Shown in pieces: positions 45,108-53,615 of a stretch of DNA of 64,000 nt. A program made the position numbers and the translations under genes. A model generated the notes under the pieces. That model was not told the DNA's origin. It worked only from the letters and a program-made list of their open reading frames with translations, and did not search any database. Numbering within the stretch: position 1 is the stretch's first letter; every line of letters starts with the position of its first letter. Origin of the DNA: Pannonibacter carbonis (GTDB lineage: Bacteria > Pseudomonadota > Alphaproteobacteria > Rhizobiales > Stappiaceae); contig NZ_PUDR01000003.1 of NCBI RefSeq assembly GCF_003012935.1, positions 248,001 to 312,000 of the forward strand, written 5' to 3'.

Positions 45108-46589
45108 GTGAAGACAGACCAGAAGTCGATCCTCGACAAGGATCTCGACAAGCTCACCTATATCGAGGACGCCGCCGGCTACACGGGCCGCAAGCTTGTG
45201 GCGCCTGGCCTTGCCTTCCTGTTTCTGGTGTTCTGCGCTGTCTTCGCCATCGCCTATGTGCCGAACTTGCAAGGTGGCATCCTCATCATTACCGCCGCTG
45301 CAGTCGGCGGCTACATGGCGATCAACATCGGCGCCAACGATGTTGCCAACAACGTCGGCCCGGCCGTCGGGGCGCGGGCGTTGAGCCTGCCAGCGGCTCT
45401 CATCATGGCCGCGGTCTGTGAAAGTGCGGGTGCGCTGATTGCCGGCGGCGACGTGATCAAGACCATTTCTGCCGGTATCATCACTCCTCTCGACGCCGAA
45501 ACCCCGGATGACTTCGCGCTGGTGATGCTCTCGGCGCTGCTGGCCGCTGGCCTCTGGCTGAACTTTGCCACCTGGATTGGCGCGCCGATTTCGACGACCC
45601 AGTCGATTGTCGGCGGTGTCCTGGGCGGGGCAATTGCCGGGCTCGGCTTCGGGCCGGTAAACTGGTCGGTGGTCAGCTTCATCATGGCGGGCTGGCTTGC
45701 CTCGCCGTTGCTGAGCGCCGTGCTTGCCGCTGCGATCCTCGCTTTCATCCGCAGCAAGGTTGTCTATCAGTTCGACAAGATCGATGCGGCCCGGCGTTGG
45801 GTGCCACGGCTGATCGGCGTGATGGCCGGCACATTCGCCACCTATCTGACCTTCAAGGGGCTGTCCCGTGTTGTGGCGCTCGAACTCGGGCATGCCTTGC
45901 TGGCCGGCCTGATTGTCGGCGTTGCTGCCCATGCGCTTGTCCGGCCCGTCATCGCGCGCCAGGCCGTCGGGCTCGAAAATCGCAACCAGTCCGTCCGTCA
46001 GTTGTTTGCCTGGCCGCTGATCGGCGCGGCGGCGCTGCTGTCCTTTGCCCATGGCGCCAATGATGTTGCCAATGCGGTCGGTCCGGTTGCCGCCATCGCC
46101 CATGCGCTTGGATCCGGCGCAATCAGTGAAGTGGTGCGCATTCCGCTCTGGGTGATGGCCATCGGAGCCGTGGGGATTTCCCTAGGGCTGATCCTCTTCG
46201 GCCCACGCCTGATCCGCCTCGTCGGCCAGCAGATCACCAAGCTCAACCCGATGCGTGCCTATTGCATTGCGCTGGCAACAGGATTCACGGTGATCCTTGC
46301 GTCGGCACTCGGATTGCCTGTCAGCACAACGCATGTGGCGGTTGGCGCCGTGTTTGGCGTCGGGTTCTTTCGTGAGTGGGAAACACAGCGCGTCGGATAT
46401 CGGGCCGACGCTTCCTCCGGCAAGGCCGGCATGCGGCTGCGCCCGATCCGCAGCCGTGAAGAGCAGAAGCGGCGCCTTCTGGTGCGCCGCTCCCATGTGA
46501 TGACAATTCTTGCAGCCTGGATGGTAACAGTTCCGGCGGCAGCCGTGATTGCCGGGCTGGTGCACTTCGTTCTTGCCGCAATCTTCTGA
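45108..46589 (+). CDS. pit: PiT-family inorganic phosphate transporter
   Basis: A 493-aa inner-membrane phosphate permease (low-affinity, proton-coupled). The duplicated signature is present twice: INIGANDVANNVGPAVGA in the first half and FAHGANDVANAVGPVAAIAH in the second; GAPISTTQSIVGGVLG and GLPVSTTHVAVGAVFGVGFF also form a matching pair. About ten to eleven helices. The start is GTG at 45108 (MKTDQKSILDKDLDKLTYIE); no in-frame ATG sits nearby. An N-terminal cytoplasmic extension of about 40 residues is typical of the longer alphaproteobacterial PiT. It is convergent with soxG, with 4 bp between the stops. Confidence 0.94.
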   Translation: MKTDQKSILDKDLDKLTYIEDAAGYTGRKLVAPGLAFLFLVFCAVFAIAYVPNLQGGILIITAAAVGGYMAINIGANDVANNVGPAVGARALSLPAALIMAAVCESAGALIAGGDVIKTISAGIITPLDAETPDDFALVMLSALLAAGLWLNFATWIGAPISTTQSIVGGVLGGAIAGLGFGPVNWSVVSFIMAGWLASPLLSAVLAAAILAFIRSKVVYQFDKIDAARRWVPRLIGVMAGTFATYLTFKGLSRVVALELGHALLAGLIVGVAAHALVRPVIARQAVGLENRNQSVRQLFAWPLIGAAALLSFAHGANDVANAVGPVAAIAHALGSGAISEVVRIPLWVMAIGAVGISLGLILFGPRLIRLVGQQITKLNPMRAYCIALATGFTVILASALGLPVSTTHVAVGAVFGVGFFREWETQRVGYRADASSGKAGMRLRPIRSREEQKRRLLVRRSHVMTILAAWMVTVPAAAVIAGLVHFVLAAIF

Positions 46590-46593
46590 GGCG

Positions 46594-47154
46594 TCAGGCG
46601 GTCGACAGTTCCCGGGCGGCGTCCAGAAGATGCTCCAGCACATAGGGCTGGAAGCTGCGCCAGCATTCCAGCACGAACTGGTCCTCTGCCTTGCGCCACA
46701 GGATCACCTCGGCCTTGTGGCAGAGCGTGCGCGTGACCATGCCGACGGGGAAGGCGGGCAGCGCCAGATCGATCGGCACGCCGGCGTTCAGCAGCCAGGC
46801 CGCGCGCGGACCGCTCACCAGCACCGCATCCTGCCGGTGCGAGATGTCGGTGACGGAAGCCGCCAGCCCGGCGACCGCGGCGTTGACGGCGGCCTCGAAG
46901 GCCTCCAGCTCGGCCTCGGGGGCCAGCAGCAGCCACTCATCCGGCCCGAGCCAAAGGGCAACCTTGCCTGCGCCAGTGGCCGCCGACAGCGGAGCCTGCG
47001 GCAGGGCAAAGCCCAGCGCGCCGGCGACTGCGGCCTGCGCCTCGGCGCGGCCACGGAACGACAGGCGGGCGAGGGGAGCGGTCTTCTGGATGCTGACCGC
47101 GTCCTGGCGCAGCACCGGCGCCAGGCTAGCTGCGGGGGTGTAGATCTCAGCCAT
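46594..47154 (-). CDS. soxG: Sarcosine oxidase gamma subunit
   Basis: A 186-aa subunit of heterotetrameric sarcosine oxidase. Family traits: LARLSFRGRAEAQAAVAGAL, WLGPDEWLLLAPEAELEAF and DISHRQDAVLVSGPRAAWLL, with the C-terminal VECW-type motif as VLECWRSFQPYVLEHLL. The start at 47154 (MAEIYTPAAS) overlaps the soxA stop by 8 bp. This is the last gene of the soxB-soxD-soxA-soxG operon; the subunit helps hold the alpha chain's folate-binding part. Confidence 0.93.
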   Translation of the reverse strand: MAEIYTPAASLAPVLRQDAVSIQKTAPLARLSFRGRAEAQAAVAGALGFALPQAPLSAATGAGKVALWLGPDEWLLLAPEAELEAFEAAVNAAVAGLAASVTDISHRQDAVLVSGPRAAWLLNAGVPIDLALPAFPVGMVTRTLCHKAEVILWRKAEDQFVLECWRSFQPYVLEHLLDAARELSTA

Positions 47155-50100
47155 TGAGACGGGTTCCTTCTGGGTCATACATCACGGGGTCAACCACCTT
47201 CACCGGGACCGCGCCGGCCGGCATCGGCACGTTCAGCACTTCGCCGTGGCGGGCGCGCCCGTCCTTGACGATGGCGAGTGCAATGGTCCGCCCGAGCGCC
47301 TCGCTCCAGTAGGCCGAGGTCACATGGCCCAGCGCCGGGGTGCCCTTGGCCGGATTGGCCTCGGCGGTGATCTGCGCCCCTTCTTCCAGCATTTGCTTCG
47401 GGTCGACCGGCAGGAGGCCGACGACCTGCTTGCGGCCCTTGGCGACGAGGTCCGGACGCGACAGCGAGCGCTTGCCGACGAAATCGAACTTCTTCTTGCC
47501 GATGGCCCAGTCGAGCCCGGCGTCATCGGGCGTCACCGTGCCGTCGGTCTCCTGGCCGATGATGATGTAGCCCTTCTCGGCGCGCAGCACATGCATGGTC
47601 TCGGTGCCGTAGACACAGCCGCCCTGCTTCACCACTTCCGCGTTGATCAGCTCCCACACCTTGGCGCCATGGCGCGCCGGCACGTTCACTTCAAAGCCGA
47701 GTTCGCCCGTGAAGCTCACCCGGAACAGGCGGCAGGGCAGGCCGGCGAAGCGGCCCGAGGCGACGCTCATGTGCGGGAAGGCCGCGTTGGAGAGGTCGAT
47801 GCCTTCGACGAAGGGGGCAATCACCTCGCGCGCCTTCGGGCCCTGCACCGCAATCACCGCATATTGCTCGGTGGTCGAGGTAATCCAGACGTCGAGATCC
47901 GGCCATTCGGTCTGGAGGAAATCCTCCATCATGGCAAAGACCCGCGCCGCGCCGCCCGTGGTGGTGGTGACGTGGAACCGGTCATCGGCGAGCCGCCCGA
48001 CGACGCCGTCATCAATGATGTAGCCGGCCTCGTTGAGCAGCACCGCATAGCGGCAGCGGCCGGGCTTCAGGCCTTTCCACGGGTTGGTATAGAAGCGCTC
48101 GAGGAATTCGGCCGCGTCCTTGCCCACCACCTCGATCTTGCCGAGCGTCGAGGCGTCGAACTGGCCGACCGACTGCCGCGTGACGCGGCATTCGCGCGCC
48201 ACGGCCGCATGCATGTCCTCGGAGCCTTGTGGGAAGTACCAGGTGCGCTTCCACTGGCCGACATCCTCGAAGACGCCGCCCTTCGCCACCACCCAGTCAT
48301 GTGACGGCGTGCGCCGCACCGGGTCGAAGGCATCGCCGCGCGAGGAGCCGGCAAAGGTGCCGAAGGTCGTCGGCGAATAGGGCAGGCGGAACGTGGTGAG
48401 ACCCACCTGCGGCAGCGGCGCGCCCAGCGCGCCCGAGGCAATCGCCAGTGCGTTCATGTTGGACAGGCGGCCTTGGTCGGTCGCCATGCCGGTGGTCGTG
48501 TAGCGCTTGATATGCTCGATCGACATCATGCCTTCGCGCACTGCCAGCTGCACGTCCTTGGCGGTCACGTCGTTCTGGTAGTCGACAAAGGCCTTCACCC
48601 GGCCGGCGTTGCGGTCATGCGGCAGCGCGCCGAGATACCCGCCCGTCGAGGCTTCGCCGCCTGTAGCCGTGAGCCGTCCACCCTTGCGCGCGGCACCGGT
48701 TGCGGCCTCCGCCGCCTGTTCACCGGCGGCATAGCCGTCCTCCAGCACCGCCGCCAGACCGTTCACCCCCCGGCAGCTGCCGGCAGAGCGTTCCCGCTGC
48801 ACGCTGGCGCCGGGCAGGAACGCCTCATGCTCGGCATTCCACACGACCTTGCCGCGCGACTGCGAATAGAGGCTGACCGAAGGCGTCCAGCCGGAGGACA
48901 TCAGGATGGCGTCGCAGGTCACATCGCCCGCAGAGACCACGCTGCCGTCATTGCGCAGCCGGCCGAGCATCGCCTTCGACACCCTGAGCCGCCCGCTGGT
49001 GCCGGTGACGACGCAGGCCGCCTCGACCCGGATGCCCCGGCGTGCGGCCGCCTCGCGCAGAGGCTCCGGCGGAGTGGCGCGCATGTCGGCAATCGCCACC
49101 ACCTCGACCCCGGCATCTGCCAGATCGAAGGCAGCAGCCCAGGCGCTGTCGCAGGCGGTCGTCACCAGCACCCGGCGGCCGGCGGCGGCGCCATAGCGGT
49201 TGAGATAGGTGCGGCCGGCGCTGGCCAGCAGGATGCCGGGACGGTCGTTCTCCGGGAACACCATCGGCCGCTCATGCGCTCCGGCGGCAATGACCACTTG
49301 CCTGGCCCGCACCTGCCACATGCGCTCGCGCGGCAGGTTTGCATCCGGCTGTGCCAGATGGTCGGTGACGCGCTCGGCCAGCGCGATGAAGTTCTGGACG
49401 AAATAGCCAAATGCAGTCGTGCGTGGCAGCAGCGTCACGTTGTCCCGCTGAGCGAGCGTCGCCAGCGTGGCGGCGACCCAGTCGGCGGCCGGCAGGCCCT
49501 CGATGGTGGAGCCCGTTTCGCTGAGCAGCGAGCCGCCCATTTCCGCCTGCTCGTCGCACAGGATCACCCGCGCGCCCGTCTCGCTGGCCGAGAGCGCAGC
49601 CGCCAGACCCGCCGGACCGGAGCCGATGACCAGCACGTCGCAATGGGCATAGAGGTTGGCATAGTGATCCGGATCGGCCAGCTTTGGCGGCTTGCCGAGA
49701 CCGGCGGCAGCGCGGATCACCGGCTCATAGACCTTGTCCCAGAACGCCTTCGGCCACATGAAGGTCTTGTAGTAGAAACCGGCCGGGAACAGCGGCGACA
49801 GCACGTCATTGATCGCCCCGACGTCGAAATCGAGCGAGGGATAGCGGTTCTGGCTGATCGCCATCAGGCCTTCGTAGACCTCCACCTGCGTCGCGCGCAG
49901 GTTCGGGGTCTGGTCGCCGTGCCGGTAGACGCCGACAAGCGCGTTCGGCTCTTCCGATCCGGCCGTCAGGATGCCGCGCGGGCGGTGATACTTGAACGAG
50001 CGGCCGACGAGATGCACGCCGTTGGCAATCAGCGCGGAGGCGAGCGTGTCGCCCGGATGCGCCTGCATCACCTTGCCGTCAAAGCTGAACTGAAGCGTCC

Positions 50101-50170
50101 GCGACCGGTCGATGCGGCCGCCATGGGCCAGGCGGGTGCTCTGGGTTGAATTCTGGCTATGGGCGCTCAT
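47147..50170 (-). CDS. soxA: Sarcosine oxidase alpha subunit
   Basis: A 1007-aa subunit of the cytosolic flavoenzyme that demethylates sarcosine to glycine, passing the methyl as 5,10-methylene-tetrahydrofolate or formaldehyde. N-terminal Fer2_4-like domain (SFKYHRPRGILTAGSEEPNA), NAD-binding Rossmann segment (CDVLVIGSGPAGLAAALSAS), a second flavoprotein half, and a C-terminal aminomethyltransferase (GCV_T) domain (FLERFYTNPWKGLKPGRCRY; TGELGFEVNVPARHGAKVWE) that binds folate. ATG 50170 overlaps the soxD stop (ATGA). Length is typical for SoxA (about 1000). Confidence 0.97.
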   Translation of the reverse strand: MSAHSQNSTQSTRLAHGGRIDRSRTLQFSFDGKVMQAHPGDTLASALIANGVHLVGRSFKYHRPRGILTAGSEEPNALVGVYRHGDQTPNLRATQVEVYEGLMAISQNRYPSLDFDVGAINDVLSPLFPAGFYYKTFMWPKAFWDKVYEPVIRAAAGLGKPPKLADPDHYANLYAHCDVLVIGSGPAGLAAALSASETGARVILCDEQAEMGGSLLSETGSTIEGLPAADWVAATLATLAQRDNVTLLPRTTAFGYFVQNFIALAERVTDHLAQPDANLPRERMWQVRARQVVIAAGAHERPMVFPENDRPGILLASAGRTYLNRYGAAAGRRVLVTTACDSAWAAAFDLADAGVEVVAIADMRATPPEPLREAAARRGIRVEAACVVTGTSGRLRVSKAMLGRLRNDGSVVSAGDVTCDAILMSSGWTPSVSLYSQSRGKVVWNAEHEAFLPGASVQRERSAGSCRGVNGLAAVLEDGYAAGEQAAEAATGAARKGGRLTATGGEASTGGYLGALPHDRNAGRVKAFVDYQNDVTAKDVQLAVREGMMSIEHIKRYTTTGMATDQGRLSNMNALAIASGALGAPLPQVGLTTFRLPYSPTTFGTFAGSSRGDAFDPVRRTPSHDWVVAKGGVFEDVGQWKRTWYFPQGSEDMHAAVARECRVTRQSVGQFDASTLGKIEVVGKDAAEFLERFYTNPWKGLKPGRCRYAVLLNEAGYIIDDGVVGRLADDRFHVTTTTGGAARVFAMMEDFLQTEWPDLDVWITSTTEQYAVIAVQGPKAREVIAPFVEGIDLSNAAFPHMSVASGRFAGLPCRLFRVSFTGELGFEVNVPARHGAKVWELINAEVVKQGGCVYGTETMHVLRAEKGYIIIGQETDGTVTPDDAGLDWAIGKKKFDFVGKRSLSRPDLVAKGRKQVVGLLPVDPKQMLEEGAQITAEANPAKGTPALGHVTSAYWSEALGRTIALAIVKDGRARHGEVLNVPMPAGAVPVKVVDPVMYDPEGTRLNG

Positions 50171-50487
50171 CAGCGGGCGTCCTTTTCCTGGGAGGCGCGG
50201 GCAAGGGCGTCGAGGTCGGGCTTGGGTTCGCCAGCCTTGTAGGTGCAGACGAACTTGTCGCTGACCGTGTCGCGCACGGCGTTGAAGAAGCGGCCGCAGC
50301 CATGGGCATGGCGCCAGCGTTCGGCATAAAGCCCGCGCGTGTTGGTGCGCATGTAGAGGAACTGGGCCCATTCCTCGTCATTGAGCTGCGAGGGATCGGC
50401 GGGGCGGGCGATATGCGCCTCGCCGCCGTAGCGGAACTCGGTCTCGGGCCGTTCGACGCCGCAATAGGGACAGGAAATCAGCAGCAT
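50170..50487 (-). CDS. soxD: Sarcosine oxidase delta subunit
   Basis: A 105-aa zinc-binding subunit. The metal site is built from ISCPYCGVERPETEF and the later HAHGCGRFFNAVRD; FRYGGEAHIARP and EWAQFLYMRTNTRGLYAERW are characteristic of SoxD. It is coupled to soxA by a 4-bp overlap. Between it and soxB lies a 120-bp gap filled by two large palindromes. Confidence 0.96.
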   Translation of the reverse strand: MLLISCPYCGVERPETEFRYGGEAHIARPADPSQLNDEEWAQFLYMRTNTRGLYAERWRHAHGCGRFFNAVRDTVSDKFVCTYKAGEPKPDLDALARASQEKDAR

Positions 50488-50500
50488 GGCGAAGCCTCTA

Positions 50501-50610
50501 GATCACGATGAATGTTGGTTGAGGCGACCAACATTCATCGTGATCGCATCTAACAGGTTGGAGCATGAGGTTTTCCGAAAACCGCTACGCACTTTTCGGC
50601 CTCATGCTCT
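50501..50610. repeat. Two palindromes within the sox operon
   Basis: Palindrome 1: GATCACGATGAATGTTGGT (50501-50519) and ACCAACATTCATCGTGATC (50527-50545), 19-bp perfect arms with a 7-bp loop. Palindrome 2: GAGCATGAGG at 50561-50570 and CCTCATGCTC at 50600-50609, enclosing CCGAAAA/TTTTCGG sequence; this resembles the widely dispersed GAGCATGA...CCGAAAA element of Hyphomicrobiales. The second overlaps the soxB stop codon. Both are transcribed in the sox mRNA. Confidence 0.85.
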
Positions 50611-51862
50611 AGTGAGCCACGGCGGCCGCGGCCGCCTCGTCGATCAGCCGTCCGGTGCGGAACCGGTCGAGCGAGAAGGGGGCATTGACCGGATGCGGCG
50701 CTCCGGTCGCAATGGTGTGGGCAAAGACATGGCCCGAGCCCGGCGTGGCCTTGAAGCCGCCCGTGCCCCAGCCGCAGTTGAGATAAAGGCCCGGCACCGG
50801 CGTCAGGCCGATGATCGGCGAACGGTCGGGCGTGTTGTCAACGATGCCGCCCCAGTTGCGCAGCATGCGCATGCGGCGGAACATCGGGAACAGCTCGCAG
50901 ATGGCGTCGAGCGTGTGCGTGGTGATGTGCAGGCCACCGGCCTGGGAATAGGACACGAACTGGTCCGTGCCCGCGCCGATCACCAGCTCGCCCTTGTCCG
51001 ACTGGGAGATGTAGGCGTGGATCGTGTTCGACATGACCACGCAAGGGAAGGCCGGCTTCACCGGCTCCGACACCAGCGCCTGCAGCGGATTGGATTCCAG
51101 CGGCAGCTTCAGCCCGGCCATCGCCATGACGACGGAGGTGTTGCCGGCGGCGACGCAGCCGATCTTCTTGGCGCCGATGAAACCGCGTGTCGTCTCGACG
51201 CCCGTCACCTCGCCCGTCGGGGCCCGGCGGATGCCGGTGACGGCGCAGTTTTGAATGATGTCGACGCCCATGGCACTTGCGCCGCGCGCGTAGCCCCAGG
51301 CGACCGCGTCATGCCGCGCCGTGCCGCCGACGCGCTGCAGCGCCGCGCCCATCACCGGATAGCGGATGTTCTTGTCGATGTTGAGCGGCGGGCAGAATTC
51401 CTTGGCTTCCTCGGCGCTCAGCCACTCGTTGGTGACGCCGGCCAGCCGGTTGGCATGGATGTGGCGCTTGAACACCTGGATGTCATGCACCGTATGCGCC
51501 AGCATCATCACGCCGCGCTGCGAATACATGACGTTGTAGTTCAGCTCCTGCGACAGCCCGTCCCACAGATCGAGCGCGTGCTGGTAGAGCCTGGCGCTCT
51601 CCTCCCAGAGATAGTTGGAGCGCACGATGGTGGTGTTGCGGCCCGTGTTGCCGCCGCCAAGCCAGCCCTTGTCGAGCACGGCGACATTGGTGATGCCATG
51701 CACCTTGGCCAGATAATAGGCGGTGGCGAGGCCATGGCCGCCTGCGCCGATGATGATCACATCATAGGCCGGCTTCGGCTCGGGCGAACGCCACTGCCGG
51801 CCCCAGTTCTTGTGGGCGCTGAAGGCGTTTTTCGCCACTTCGAGGAAGGAATAGCGCGTCAT
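50609..51862 (-). CDS. soxB: Sarcosine oxidase beta subunit
   Basis: A 417-aa FAD-dependent amine oxidase subunit that oxidises sarcosine. The FAD-binding motif is [20 protein letters not shown] (from residue 33); [20 protein letters not shown] and [14 protein letters not shown] follow. The His in TARHD (about residue 184) corresponds to the residue that carries the covalent FMN in this family, by my recollection of its position. C-terminal [20 protein letters not shown] closes the domain. ATG 51862 (MTRYSFLEV) is the conserved start. First gene of the sox operon; the 220 bp upstream holds its promoter, and the palindromic array begins behind it. Confidence 0.97.
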   Translation of the reverse strand: MTRYSFLEVAKNAFSAHKNWGRQWRSPEPKPAYDVIIIGAGGHGLATAYYLAKVHGITNVAVLDKGWLGGGNTGRNTTIVRSNYLWEESARLYQHALDLWDGLSQELNYNVMYSQRGVMMLAHTVHDIQVFKRHIHANRLAGVTNEWLSAEEAKEFCPPLNIDKNIRYPVMGAALQRVGGTARHDAVAWGYARGASAMGVDIIQNCAVTGIRRAPTGEVTGVETTRGFIGAKKIGCVAAGNTSVVMAMAGLKLPLESNPLQALVSEPVKPAFPCVVMSNTIHAYISQSDKGELVIGAGTDQFVSYSQAGGLHITTHTLDAICELFPMFRRMRMLRNWGGIVDNTPDRSPIIGLTPVPGLYLNCGWGTGGFKATPGSGHVFAHTIATGAPHPVNAPFSLDRFRTGRLIDEAAAAAVAH

Positions 51863-52083
51863 GGCCGCCGCTTTTGCCCCTGGTCTGATGCCGTGAATGG
51901 ATCCTGCCAGCTCTCCGGCACCGTGTGCGGCAGCTGACAAGGCAGGGTGCCATCATCGCCAACCCTGCCGTCAAGGGGGCTTTCTGATCGGTCAGCCGAT
52001 GGTCTGAATCCGACATGCTGCGTCGCAGAAGAAGAAAGTGTCGCCGACACCAGCCGCTGGTTCCACGCAGCCACTTCAACGCT

Positions 52084-53070
52084 TTCGTCATGCCATGGCT
52101 CGTCCATGGCATCCATGCCGTGCCCTCTCCACTCAGGAAGCGCCTGCGTGGCTTACGTCCCCAGCGCCACATGGTCCGCACCGCCACGGCATGGATGCCA
52201 TGATCAAGTCATGGCATGACGAAGCAGACGGGAGAGCCAGCGGCCCATCCTCACGACCATTCCTCACCGCTTTCGTCATGCCATGGCTCGTCAATGGCAT
52301 CCATGCCGTTCCCTCTCCACTCAGGAAGCGCCTGCGTTGCTGACGCCACCCACGCTGCATGGCCCGCACCGCCACGGCATGGATGCCATGATCAAGTCAT
52401 GGCATGACGAAGGAGAGGGGAGGGCCAGCGGCCCATCCCCACGACCAAACTTTCCGTTTTCGTCATGCCATGGCCCGACCATGGCATCCATGCCGTGCCC
52501 TCTCCACCCGGGGAGCGTCTGCGTTGCTGACACCCCCGGCGCCGCATGGCCCGCACCGCAACGGCATGGATGCCATGATCAAGTCATGGCATGACGAAGG
52601 AGAGGGTTTGACGGAAGAGAGGGGAGGCCCTACTGCCCGCAACACGCGCCGCGCCGCCGCAACGGCCTATCCTCACGACCAAACTTTCCGTTTTCGTCAT
52701 GCCATGGCTCGTCCATGGCATCCATGCCGTTCCCTTTCCACCCGGGGAACGTCTGCGTGGCCCGCACCGCCACCCAAGCCGCATGTCCCGCGCCGCCACG
52801 GCATGGATGCCATGATCAAGTCATGGCATGACGAAGGAGAGGGTTTGACGGACGAGAGGGGAGGCCCTTCTGCCCGCAACACGCGCCGCGCCGCCGCAAC
52901 GGCCCATCCCCACGACCATTCCTCACCGCTTTCGTCATGCCATGGCTCGTCCATGGCATCCATGCCGTGCCCTCTCCACCCGGGGAGCGTCTGCGTGGCA
53001 TACGCCCCCGGCGCCGCATGGTCCGCACCGCAACGGCATGGATGCCATGATCAAGTCATGGCATGACGAA
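52084..53070. repeat. Five-copy array of 140-bp palindromic repeats
   Basis: Copies at 52084-52223, 52272-52411, 52459-52598, 52693-52835 and 52931-53070. Each begins TTCGTCATGCCATGG and ends GCCATGATCAAGTCATGGC plus ATGACGAA. The first and last 39 bp are inverted copies of each other with 4 mismatches, so each unit can fold into a long hairpin. The intervening 47-95 bp are also repeated (AGGGCCAGCGGCCCATCC, CACGACCA, and in two of them ACTGCCCGCAACACGCGCC or TTCTGCCCGCAACACGCGCC). It lies between soxB (minus) and the MarR gene (plus). Open frames through the array encode repetitive junk peptides and are not genes. Confidence 0.95.
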
Positions 53071-53146
53071 AGAGAGGGTTTGACGAAGGAGAGGGGAGGG
53101 CCGGAATCCAAAGACGGGCATGGCTTGAAAACGTCGCCTCAATCAT

Positions 53147-53165
53147 GTTAGTTAGGCAAACTAAC
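53147..53165. promoter_or_regulatory. MarR operator
   Basis: GTTAGTT, AGGCA, AACTAAC: a perfect 7-bp dyad 14 bp upstream of the MarR start, in the typical position and form of a MarR-family autoregulatory site. Confidence 0.7.
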
Positions 53166-53178
53166 AAAAGGCCATATC

Positions 53179-53607
53179 ATGGATCTCGAGGAAAGCCTGC
53201 GCTGCCTGCAGTGGCACATGTGGTTCCGCTGGCGCGAAGAATCGCGCCGCAGCGGGTCCATGGAGCTGACGCCGAACGAGCTGGATTATCTCTATGCGCT
53301 GCTGGGCGCCGGCCGGCCGATCCGTCTGGGCGAGCTGGCCGCCCGCATGCAGGTGACGCCCGCCTCGGCCAGCGCCATGGTGCGCAAGCTGGAAGTGCGC
53401 GGCTACATCAGCCGCAGTGCGAGCGGCGAGGATGCCCGCTCGGTGCTTCTTGCACCCACGCCGAAATGTCAGGCGCTGGAGGCGGAGGAACAGACGATCT
53501 ACGCCGACACTGCGTCACGCCTTGCCGCCATGCTCGAGCCGCAAGAGCTGGCTGAACTCTCCCGCCTTCTCGCCAAGGCGCGGGGCAATCTGACGACCGA
53601 TTATTGA
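53179..53607 (+). CDS. MarR-family transcriptional regulator
   Basis: A 142-aa winged-helix regulator. The HTH is ELTPNELDYLYALLGAGRPI with RLGELAARMQVTPASASAMV and RKLEVRGYISRSASGEDARS (wing), residues about 30-95; the C-terminal helix LEPQELAELSRLLAKARGNL forms the dimer interface. It is followed 8 bp later by a MATE efflux gene, and the operator GTTAGTT/AACTAAC precedes it. It most likely represses this operon and is relieved by a small aromatic or drug-like ligand. Ligand unknown. Confidence 0.93.
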   Translation: MDLEESLRCLQWHMWFRWREESRRSGSMELTPNELDYLYALLGAGRPIRLGELAARMQVTPASASAMVRKLEVRGYISRSASGEDARSVLLAPTPKCQALEAEEQTIYADTASRLAAMLEPQELAELSRLLAKARGNLTTDY

Positions 53608-53615
53608 GACGCCCC

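Noticed and set aside
52404-53066. Plus-strand frame of 220 aa through the palindromic array with repeating MARPWHPCR and HGMDAMIKSWHDE peptides
   Set aside because: Repeating peptide is a by-product of the DNA repeat; similar frames open on the other strand; no ribosome-binding site. Such junk proteins are commonly mis-annotated from this repeat type.
52084-53070. CRISPR array
   Set aside because: Repeats are 140 bp, palindromic, with spacers that are themselves repeated; no cas genes. Not a CRISPR.
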